A DNA stretch of 64,000 bases from Lotus japonicus (lineage: Eukaryota; Streptophyta; Magnoliopsida; Fabales; Fabaceae), in the NCBI RefSeq assembly GCF_012489685.1, contig NC_080045.1, forward strand, positions 7,899,648 to 7,963,647. The letters run 5' to 3'. A program made the translations under genes and the position numbers. Within the stretch, counting starts at the first letter, position 1. Every line of letters begins with the position of its first letter. Below are positions 1 to 10,400 of the stretch, piece after piece. A model generated the notes under the pieces. The model was not told where the DNA came from. It searched no databases and saw nothing but the letters and a program-made list of their open reading frames with translations.

Positions 1-2024
1 CCATTTTGTTGTGGAGTTTCAACACAAGATAATTGGTGTTGAATTCCATGCTGTGAATAAAAATCAGTCATGGCAAATTCAACCCCATTATCTGATCTCA
101 CTATTTTAACAAGAGATCCATACTGTCTCTGTGCATAAAGGATAAAAGTTTGTAATGCAGCCCGAGCCTCTGATTTTGCTTTCATTAATTTTATCCAAGT
201 AAACCTAGACTTATCATCTACAATTGTGAGGAGATATTTGGCTCCTGTAATAGATGCAACACTGTATGGTCCCCAAATATCTACATGCAACAATTCCAAA
301 ACAGTTCCAGAAATAGTATGGCTCAAAGAAAAAGATAATCTTTTTTGTTTAGCAAAATGACAAGTATCACAATTCTTACATGGAGAAGTAGTAATAGCAG
401 GGTACATTTGTTGCAAAGAAATATAACAAGGCTGAGATGGATGTCCTAACCTATGATGCCATATATTTGGCAACTTATTAGAAGAAGAAACAGTACTCAT
501 GTTTACAGAATGGAAAGTATGAAGTGGTTTGAAACTAGTAATAGGTGGAAGCTCCATGATGTATAGCCCATCCTTGATCTCAGCTCTCCCAATCATCTTC
601 AAAGTGGTCTTGTCCTGAATCAAACACAAGGAATCAGTGAAAATCAATCTATGATTTAGTACTTTGGTAAGCTTGTGTATAGAAACAAGATTGACAGAAA
701 ATTCAGGTACATAGAGAACATTATGTAAAGTCAGGGTAGGTGAAAGAAATACTGTCCCTAAATGGTTTGCAATAGCATGAGCTCCATTAGGCAAAGATAC
801 AGGTACAGGTTTGATTGAGTAGTAAGAAGAAAAGAAAGATAAGGAAGAAGCAATGTGATCAGTGGCACCTGAATCCATGATCCATTGAGAATTGACCATA
901 TCTATGTTATTAGCAATAACATTGTGACTACTGACAAGGTTGGAAGCAGCAATAGGCTTAAGGTTGGGGGCTTGTGAAACTGCAGTGGGCTTAGATTGAG
1001 GAAGTAATGCCAGTAAACCTTGAAGTTGTTCTCTTGTCAGCTCAAGACTTGAAGAAGGAGGTTCATCTTGATCTGAAGAAGAATGTGAATCACCTCCTGA
1101 AGTTGTAATGTAAGCCTTCTTTGGCTTATAACCATTTGGAAAGTTGGAAGGATAGCCATGCTTAAGGAAGCATGTTTCAACAGTGTGATTCTGCCTTCCA
1201 CAGTGTGTGCACAACCTCTGCACATTGGATTTACTTGAAGAATACTGAGAATTCGACCTTCCCCTGTTGGAATTAGAATATGTGCCTTGTGTATTCCCAG
1301 TATGAACTGCCATAGCTGCTGGCTCAGGAAGTACTCCAATGCCTAAGTGTCTTTCTTGTTGTATTATCATAGAGAAAATCTTAGACAAAGTTGGCAAAGG
1401 TTCCATCAACAAAATCTGAGATCTAGCAACAGCAAAATTATCATTCAAACCTCTAAGGAAACACAGCACACAATCATTTTCCCTATATTGCTTGAAGATT
1501 TTCACAGCCTCACAACAGCACGCATGAGGGGAAACACATACAGGAATTGGCCGATAATTGCATAGTTCATCCCACAGAATCTTCATCTTGGTGTAGTAAG
1601 CAGTAATAGACAAATCACCTTGATTTAGAGAATACAATTCATGATGCAGGTGAGAAATTCTTACCGAATCTCCCTGCGAGAAACGATCTTTCAGATCTTG
1701 CCAAGCTCCAGAAGCTGTGTCAATCCAGATGATGCTAGTTGCTATCTCTGGAGAAACCGAATGATTAATCCACGAAAGCACAAGATTATTGCAGCGCTTC
1801 CAAGCTGAAAGCATAGGATCATCATCGGAGAGCTTTGCAATCGAACCATCAGCGAAACCAAACTTATTCTTCATCTGCAATGACATCGCCATTGCACGAG
1901 CCCAGCCATGGTAATTGCTCCCATCAAGAACTGGAGAAACGAGAACAAGTGAGGGATTCTCGTTTGGATGAATGTAGTAATCGTGAGTCGAGTCTGTCAA
2001 ATTTGCTCGAGTAATCGGAGCCAT
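1..2024 (-). CDS. Ty1/copia gag-pol polyprotein, 5' part, cut by window edge
   Basis: Reading the minus strand from an ATG at 2024, the frame stays open to base 1, about 674 codons. Seen in order: a gag region with the copia-type stretch DGSNYHGWARAM near residue 33; a zinc knuckle CTHCGRQNHTVETC (C-x2-C-x4-H-x4-C); a retroviral-type aspartic protease site DSGATDH; then the GAG-pre-integrase HHCC region (HHRLGH, then CKNCDTC) and the integrase core with the first acidic residues in VDIWGPY and RSDNGVEF. Reverse transcriptase and RNase H would lie beyond the left edge. The gag-protease-integrase order is that of copia (Pseudoviridae-like) elements. No stop or frameshift was found in the visible part, so this copy is fairly young. 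It lies just inside an LTR and primer-binding site (2326-2562) and has landed inside a LINE. Confidence 0.9.
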   Translation of the reverse strand, partial: MAPITRANLTDSTHDYYIHPNENPSLVLVSPVLDGSNYHGWARAMAMSLQMKNKFGFADGSIAKLSDDDPMLSAWKRCNNLVLSWINHSVSPEIATSIIWIDTASGAWQDLKDRFSQGDSVRISHLHHELYSLNQGDLSITAYYTKMKILWDELCNYRPIPVCVSPHACCCEAVKIFKQYRENDCVLCFLRGLNDNFAVARSQILLMEPLPTLSKIFSMIIQQERHLGIGVLPEPAAMAVHTGNTQGTYSNSNRGRSNSQYSSSKSNVQRLCTHCGRQNHTVETCFLKHGYPSNFPNGYKPKKAYITTSGGDSHSSSDQDEPPSSSLELTREQLQGLLALLPQSKPTAVSQAPNLKPIAASNLVSSHNVIANNIDMVNSQWIMDSGATDHIASSLSFFSSYYSIKPVPVSLPNGAHAIANHLGTVFLSPTLTLHNVLYVPEFSVNLVSIHKLTKVLNHRLIFTDSLCLIQDKTTLKMIGRAEIKDGLYIMELPPITSFKPLHTFHSVNMSTVSSSNKLPNIWHHRLGHPSQPCYISLQQMYPAITTSPCKNCDTCHFAKQKRLSFSLSHTISGTVLELLHVDIWGPYSVASITGAKYLLTIVDDKSRFTWIKLMKAKSEARAALQTFILYAQRQYGSLVKIVRSDNGVEFAMTDFYSQHGIQHQLSCVETPQQN

Positions 2025-2325
2025 TGTTGAAGGTAGAATAAGCTTCAAAGCTTTATGCAGAAGAATCAGTGAAGAGAAGTGAAGAAACGGCAAAGAGAAT
2101 GCCGAGAAAGTGCTCGAGAAAATCTCTGAGAAAGTAGAAGAAGCTTGAGAAAATCTCTGAGAAAGTAGAAACAATAGCTAAGAGAATGCCAAGAAAGTGT
2201 TCGAGAAAATGTCTGAGAAGAAAAGAAAAAAAAAAAAAAGATAGGTAACCGTCACCAAGAAAATTCCAACAGAAAAGGAATTTTCCCGAGAAAATCAGAG
2301 ACGAAGAGAGAAAGCGGAAGCTAAA

Positions 2326-2339
2326 AGCTCATGATACCA
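2326..2339 (-). promoter_or_regulatory. Copia primer-binding site
   Basis: Minus strand TGGTATCATGAGCT directly follows the LTR terminal CA. The first eight bases match the usual plant initiator-Met tRNA complement TGGTATCAGAGC, and the rest differs slightly. It fixes the 5' end of the internal region of this copia element. Confidence 0.75.
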
Positions 2340-2562
2340 TGTTAGAAACAATGAATTGATTGAATGATTCTTCTTAGATTCAATGCTTGAAGATTACAGT
2401 TTTTATACAAGTTCCTAATCAGTGAAAGATAAAGAAAAACTAACTAACTGAACTCTAACAATCTCTAACTAACTGTAACTAACTGCTAACAAACTAACAA
2501 ACTCTAACTGACTTGACTTGTGAGTCAAGTTGCTAATTTAAATTACAATAATTCCAATATCA
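2340..2562 (-). repeat. 5' LTR of the left copia element
   Basis: About 223 bp between the primer-binding site and the LINE sequence. On the minus strand it ends in CTAACA next to the PBS and most likely begins with TGATATTGGAATT at 2562. It contains runs of the short motif aactaactg on the plus strand. The partner LTR is outside the window, so the outer boundary and the target-site duplication could not be checked. The outer end is judged from where LINE coding similarity resumes (about 2563). Confidence 0.7.
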
Positions 2563-3990
2563 CCACCAATCGGGACATTGTTATGCAGTGAGAGATAAGT
2601 AGAGCAAACAGAATTGGTCCCTTCTGAATTTATCCTCCATATCCAACTATCACTGATTTCCTTTTGAGGGGAAAAATTCTAAATATCAGAAATCAAAGCA
2701 TTCCAAAGGCTGAGCTCAAAGTCCCTTAAGCTTCTCTGATCGTCCATTTAATATCCCAGACCCAAGCATCATGTGACCAAGTGCCCATATAATTTATGCT
2801 ATTCTCCTTCTGAATGGACAAGTTGAATAGCCTGGGATATTTGATACTCAACTTCTCTTGGTTACACTAAATATCAAGCCAAAATTTTGTCTTGTCCCTT
2901 TTCCCTATTTTCCTACATAAGTTTTGATCAAACCAATCACTATTACCTTCGGGGAAGCATGTTTTCTTGAGGTTCTGCCACCAATGGGAAGCCTTGGACT
3001 GGTTTGGTTGGCTATATTTTGCTAAGAGCACTTGGCACCAAAGACTATCTTTCTCATGAAGCAATCTCCATCTCCACTTGCACAACAATGCCACATTGAA
3101 CAGACCCCAATCCTTGATCCCTAGTCCACCCTCAATATTTGGTTTACATATCTTCTCCCAACTAACCCAAACTATCTTGTTGTTCAACTCGGCTTCTCCC
3201 CATAAGAAATTCTTCATGATCTGGTGGAAATTCTGGATGACGCTTGCCGGAGCTCTAAAGAAAGAGAGGAAGTAAAGTGGTATTGAGGATAAAACACTTT
3301 AGAAGAGACAAACATATCCCCCAAAATAAAGAGTTTTATTCTTCCAAGCCACCAATCTATTCTTTACTCTATTCAAAACTAAGTCCCAAAAGGAGATTCT
3401 TCTAGGATTTCCCCCAACCAGCAAACCAAGATACTTAAACGGGATATAGGTGATTCTATACAATGGAGGAGTGTGTTCAAGCCTCTAAGAGTGTGCTCAT
3501 CCACCTTTACACCTATCAACTTGCTCTTATGGAATCTTACCTTCAAACCCGCCGCCAACTCAAAGCACCTGAGTATACATTTAAGGCTCACAACTTTCTG
3601 GAAAGAAGCTTCCCAAATAAAAGGGGCATCGTCTGCAAATTGGATTATGAGAAGTGATCAAATCCACCGCCTTCTTGAGAAGACCATTAAGTCCTTCGGC
3701 TACAATTAGGAATAAGAAAGGCGCCATTATATTAGGTCACCCTGTATGAGGCCCTTCCACATCTTGAACTCCGATGTCGGGCTACCGTTGACTATAACAG
3801 ATACAAAGTTAGACTCTAGGCAACCCCTTATCCACCTTACCCATTTATCGCAGAAGTTCATCCTTTGGAGCATGTAGATGAGGAAATCCCACATTATCGA
3901 GTCATATGCTTTCTCGTAGTCCACCTTGAACACTATGGTTGGCTTATGTTTGTGCTTTGGCTTCAGAAATAACTTCGTTAACATAGGTGC
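2563..3990 (-). pseudogene. LINE (non-LTR) reverse transcriptase remnant
   Basis: Minus-strand pieces in shifting frames give a plant LINE pol. Around 3800-3960 is the RT part with FKVDYEKAYDS (catalytic Asp) and GSPTSEF. Near 3625-3640 is the FADD motif. Near 3500 is the typical AAGLKVRFHKSK stretch. At 2867-3217 the zf-RVT precursor appears, including SWEKICKPNIEGGLGIKD. Further 3' there is W-rich sequence up to 2563, where the coding similarity is cut by the copia LTR. Several frameshifts and stops separate these parts, and the N-terminal endonuclease is missing (5' truncated near 3990). It is dead as a gene. It marks an old insertion that later became the target of the copia element. Confidence 0.85.
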
Positions 3991-4451
3991 ATAAGTTAGT
4001 GTCTGCTTATTAAAGTGAGTTATCCATTTATTTTCTTTCGGATAAAAGTAACAAAAGTTAATGTGGACCATAATATAGTGTTTAATGGATGATATTAAGG
4101 GAATATGATAAGATTTTATGGTTAGGTCTCATATGTATTACACCAATTAGTGGATATTAACAAATTTCGCCGTTGAAAGTTGTGAAAGGAGCTAAAGAGA
4201 AAACCTAGCTATTGTTAACACGTTGTTGGATTTTTGGGATCAATCATGACAATTCTTAATTTTTCAACTTGGAATGTCATCTACAACAAGTAGACCAAAA
4301 CTTAGTTTTCTAACTTACAGACAATCTTGCTAAACAATATAAATTTATGTTAAAATAGATGTTTGTAACATCTTTTAGCGGGATAAGTTGGACCAGAATT
4401 GTTAGCTGGGTTTTAGAACGACAATCACAACATTCTATAAATAGCTTAATT
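3991..4451. other. 3' flank of the kinase gene, no gene seen
   Basis: About 460 bp of AT-rich DNA between the kinase stop codon and the truncated end of the LINE. It should include the kinase 3' UTR. No ORF, RNA gene or clear repeat was recognised. Confidence 0.5.
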
Positions 4452-7400
4452 TTAAACAATAGTGGAAAGGAACTTCTTCACATAACTTTTGAGGCAAAGA
4501 GTGATTTTTGCGAAGGATGGTCGAGTAGATGGATTTCCATCCCAACAAAGGCAAATGAGGTCAATGAGCTCTTCTAGGTTGTCAACATCATTAGACGGAA
4601 GCTGAGGCCGTAGCTTTCCTTCCACGACTTCCATGGCAATCTAGTTAAATGTTTTCAAAATATAAAACATACATGACATTGAATCACAATCAAATTTCAG
4701 ATTGCTAATTGAAATTTACATCAAACTAATCTATTAAACATGTATAGAAAAATTCAACAAAATAGGCCTCAAGATAGATGTTGATACCTTAGTAGGACCA
4801 TATTCCGTCTCAATGTAAGGGTAATTTCCAGTTAGTAGTTCATTTAGTATTACCCCATAGCTATACACATCACATTTTTCATTATAAGGTTCACATCGAA
4901 TCACCTCGGGTGCCATGTACACATAAGTTCCTATAAACAATATAAAAGGAAATAATATCATTAGAAGCCCTCATCATTTTCAACAAAAAAAAAGGAAATA
5001 TAATTTCAATCAAACTTTATATACTTTTTATGAGAGAAACTTAGTCTTTTAAACTTTAAAAATGCACAACTTGGTGGCCTTATTAGTATGATATTCACTA
5101 CTTAATTAGTATTTGAGTGAGGTTGTTCTTCTTGCTTGTTTCTTAGCTTTGAGAGCTTTCTTTTTGTGCAGTTTTTTTATGTTGCTTTTGGGTTGGGGCC
5201 TGTGTTGGGTATTTCTTTGGCGGACTTTTGTTTTTCTGCTATGTAATGTTTTAAGCCCCTATTTTTATTTGGGTTGTCTCCTCTTCTTGTCCCTTGCTTG
5301 GATATTGAAGTTTTTTATGATGAAATGAAATCATTTTACTTAAAAAAAATAAAAATGCACAACTTGTTTTTTAAGCATCCTAATTTGTCAAAACAAATTA
5401 ATTAGTCTTTACTACTAAATATGAGCACTAAACCCTAGACTCTATGGCAGTGTTTAGTGAGAGAACAGAACAAAATAGAACAGAACATAACGGTACTGAT
5501 CAAAAGAACAGGATGGAACAAGACAATAATGTTCTGTGTGTTGTATTTGGTAACTCTAAGTCATTAGAACAAAACCTAAATTTTAATTACATATATAATT
5601 ATGATAAGCTAATTAAGACTGCACTTGTTTCAATTGAAATAATACGATTTTCTAAAAAAAAAACCTGAAACAAATGCACTTTAAATTCGCTTTCGAAAAA
5701 AAAAAGTCAAAATGATATGCTTTCAATAATGATATTTTGAAAAGCTGAAACACAAACAATGAATAAATGGAGATATGAGTTCCCTTCCGTTTCACCCTAT
5801 TCCACGGAACCAACGTGTCCTTTAAAAGGGGCTTGTTGTCCTATTTCTTTCCAACCTATAAACACGACAAACGTAGAACGAAACTCATATGTCATATTTC
5901 GTTCCCTTTTAATCTATTTACCAAACATTACCTAAATATTTCATTAAATATAATCATAAGCCCACCATATTATGTCCTGTTGCACTAACAAATGTTATGC
6001 GTAACAATTCTGGATGATTTTCTTTTCGAATCGCCCTTTTGAAGAGATTCAATGGGACAATTCTACGATGAACCAATTTCTTTTAGTGGCAAAGCCTTCA
6101 TTTTGTCTTATTGTTTTCTTTTTTTTTTTCTTGTTCAAACTATTTGTGAAAGTCAATAAGAGCTCTTATATGTGTGCACAAATGAGCTGACGGTTAAAGC
6201 AAAAGTTAGCAGCATTTTTGCTAGTGCGTGTGTGACGATTGTGGGTTGTGAAAAACAAACTAACAGAAAGAGTAGAATAGAAAAGTTTCTTGCGTTTGAA
6301 AACTTTCAATTACTTATTCATTAACCTTCAAAGCCTATTTATACAACTTGACTTTCACTATACAACTAACTCTAAACAACTAACTTTAACACCCTCCCTT
6401 AAACTGAACTTGCAACATGCAATTCAGTTTATCCTATTGATCTTACACACACCCAACTGTGATCTCAGTTTCTCAAACAACTCAACCTTCAAAGGTTTGG
6501 TCATAATATCTGACAGCTTAATAGTTGAGCTATTATCACAGTGTATGATTGAGCACTTGTCCTGAACATGACCAAGTGAGAAAAGAATTCTTCTAAGCCA
6601 AATACATTGACAAGCACATGCAACTGCAGCAATAAACTCAGCCTCAGTTGTTGAGAGACTAACAACTGCTTGCTTCTTTGAAGACCAAGCCACAGATCCT
6701 GAGCCAAGCATGAAGACATATCCAGAAGTACTTTTCCTGTCATCGATATCTCCAGCATAATCACTGTCAGTATAAGAGACCAATTCCCTGTTTCTAGCTC
6801 TTTTATACTGAATTCCCATATCAACTGAGCCACTCAAATATCTCATCACCCTCTTAACACTTTGCAAATGTACATCTGTTGGCTTCTCCATGTATCTACT
6901 CACAAGGCTGACAACATACATCAGATCAGGTCTGCTCACAGTTAAGTACATCAAACTTCCAATCATTTGCTTATACTGAGTAGCATCAACTTCAGCTCCA
7001 CCACCCTTTTTATCCAACTTAGTTCCCGGAACCACAGGGTTTTTAACAGGGTTACTATTCTCCATGCCAAACCTCTTAAGAACCTCTCTAGCATACTTAC
7101 TTTGACACATGAAGATACCTTCTGTGTTCTGCAAGATCTCAACACCCAGGAAATAGCTCATTCTGCCTAAGTCACTCATATCAAATTCCTTCTCCATGGA
7201 TGACTTAAACTCACTGATCATCAGCTCACAGTTTCCAGTGTAGATCAAATCATCAACATACAGACTAACAATAATCACCAGATTATTCTTCCCTTGCTTG
7301 ACATATAGTGTATGATCTGCCTCTGACCTTACAAACTTTTGTTTCTGGAAGTAGGCATCAATTTTACTATACCATGCTCTAGGGGCTTGCCTCAGTCCAT

Positions 7401-10400
7401 AAAGAGCTTTGTGAAGCTTATAGACCTTACTCTCAGCACCTTTGACTTGATACCCCTGAGGTTGATCAACAAACACTGTCTCATCAAGTTCTCCATGCAA
7501 AAATGCACTTTTAACATCTAATTGGAATATTGTCCAGCCTCTGATAGCAGCCAAAGCAAGAATGGTTCTTATAGTATCCCACCTAGCAACAGGTGCAAAT
7601 ACCTCAGTAAAATCCACCCCTTGTTGTTGTTCATATCCCTTAGCCACCAACCTGGCCTTATGCTTCTCAATCTCACCTTTTTCATTCAGCTTTGTCTTAT
7701 AAACCCACTTAACTCCAATACTTTTCACTCCTTTAGGAAGTACTGCCAGCTCCCAAGTGTTATTTTTTTCAATAGCCTGTATTTCCAGATCCATAGCTTT
7801 TCTCCAGTGTTCACTCTTAGCTGCTACATCAAATGTCATAGGATCTGAAGCAATGGAAAGAAAGCTGAACTCTTCACCCTGGAGCTCATCAGTGAGAGCA
7901 AAATTACTGTGTCCTTCATCACTCAGATCTTCTCCAGACACAAACTCTTTCATCCATACGGGTTGTACAACACTTCTCTTGCCTCTTCTTTCCCTCTCCT
8001 CTTCAAACACTCTAGGTGCTGTACTGCCTGAGGCTCCATAATTGTCCACCTGTTCAGAGAGATTGTCATTTGAACTTGGATTAGCATGCAGCTCTATCTC
8101 ACTTGTTGTAGATGCAGTAGGATTCTCAGTTGTGTCAACAACTTCTTCATCATCTTTTTCACCAAGATTCTCAAGCAACTCCACCCTTTTTGTTCCTGAC
8201 TGCCAATCCCAGCCACTTGATTCATCAAACACCACATCTCTACTGATCAGAATCTTCTTTAACACTGGATCATATAGCCTATAAGCCTTGGACTCTTCAC
8301 TAATTCCCAAATGAATGCATTTCACACTCCTATCATCAAGCTTTTTCCTTTGACTATCAGGTATATGAGCATGGGCTACACACCCAAAAATCCTGAAAAA
8401 TTGCACCGATGGCTTGCTTCCACTCCAACATTCCTCAGGTGTGATGTTCTTCACTGCTATGGTAGGACTTCTATTCTGTATATAGACAGCCCAGTTAACT
8501 GCCTCTGGCCAGAATTCCCTGGGAACTTGCTTCTCAGTAAGCATACACCTCACCATGTTCATGATTGTCCTATTCTTCCTCTCTGATACTCCATTCTGCT
8601 GAGGAGTATAAGCTGCTGTGAGTTGCCTTTTGATGCCATTAACTTCACAGAATTCCTCAAATTCCTTAGAATTAAACTCTCCCCCTCTATCAGTTCTTAA
8701 ACAACACAGTTTTTCTCCACTCTCTTTTTCAGCTAAAATCTTGAATCTCTTGAAGCTTTCTAATGCACTGGATTTTTCACTTAAGAAATAAACCCAAGTT
8801 TTTCTGCAGAAATCATCTATGAAAGTGATGAAGTACCTCTTTTGACTGTGTGATTCAGGCTTGATTGGTCCACAGATATCTGAATGTACAAGTTGAAGCT
8901 TCTGAGAGGCTCTCCAAGTGCTTTTCTGAGGGAAGGAGTCTCTATGTTGCTTCCCATTCATGCATTCTTCACAAGGTTTCTCTGGTTCATTTAGCATAGG
9001 TAACCCTTTAACCATAGTCTTCTGTACTAGAGTCTTCAAGCCAGAATACCCTAGATGACCATATCTCTTGTGCCACATTTCAGTTTCATCCATGGCAGAG
9101 GTACTAAGACACCTTGGAATCAAAACAGTTGCAATCACTGCAAACATTCGATTAGAAGACATCCTTGATTGCATGATGAGACCCTTTTCTTTATGATAGA
9201 TTCTACACCATCTCTTCTTGAAGGAGATGTTCAATCCCCTTTCTAGCAATTGCCCTATGCTCAAGAGATTATTTTTCAATTCAGGTATATAGTATACCTC
9301 TGTGATTACCTGGGTCAGGCCACCAATTTGAAGCTTCACCTCTCCTTTTCCTTTCACAGTCATAATGGAATCATCACCCAGTTTTACAGTGGTTGTGAAG
9401 TCTTCATTCAACTTGTGAAACCATGCTTTCGAGCCACACATGTGGTTACTGCACCCTGAGTCAAGAAACCACACTTTTCCAGCCATTTCTTCATGCTCTG
9501 TTCTTGCCATTAACATCAAATCCTCACATTCTTCCTTCAACTTTGCTGCTGAATCAAGGATTTTCAATTTCCCAGTTGTCACTGTTCTTGCCATGAGCAA
9601 CAGTTCTTCATGATCTTCAATCAATTCTGCATAGTTGGCGCTCTCCTCCCAAGTTGGACATTCATACTGAAAATGGCCCAATTTGTGACATTTGTAGCAT
9701 TCCACAGATTCTTTGTTGAAAGATCCTCTACCCCTGCCGCGACCACGATTTCCATTCCTTCCTCTACCCCTTTCAGATCTGCCTGAGCTTGTGGCTTTCA
9801 GAGCTTGTTCTTCCTCCCTATATCCCTTCATTCGCTGCTCCTGAACCAGAAGACTACTCTGAAGTTGATCTATAGTGATTGTGTCTACATCGTTGGATTC
9901 TTCGATAGAGCACACCACATAGTTGAATTTTTCTGTCATCGATCGGAGAATCTTCTCGACAACCAGAGTTTCCTTGATCACCTCACCCTGAATCTTCATC
10001 TTGTTCACAATGCTCAGCGTTCTTGCAAAGTAACTCTCAACTGTTTCCCCTTCCTTCATTGCCAGAATCTCAAATTCCCGTCTTAGGGCTTGCAATTGCG
10101 CCCTTTTCACCTTGGTGGAGCCCTGGTTCTTCAATCGCATTGAATCCCAGATTTCTTTAGACGAATCTTTATTCAAGATCGTTTCCAGAATGCTCCTATC
10201 GATCGATTGGAACAAGTAATTCTTGGCTTTAAGGTCCTTCAATTTTGCTTCTTCATGAATCTTGGTCTGCTCTGGGGTAGGGTTTTGTGTGAGTGCGGGG
10301 ACTCCATCTGCAACGATTGGCCAATACTCTTTCGATCGCAGCAGGTTCTCCATCAGCAGTGCCCAGTGATCGTAATGCCCATCGAATTTTGGGACTGCAG

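Noticed and set aside
5113..5328. Hydrophobic 71-residue frame resembling a membrane peptide
   Set aside because: Lies inside a LINE 3' end bounded by a 17-bp target duplication; starts with TTG and reflects T-rich sequence.
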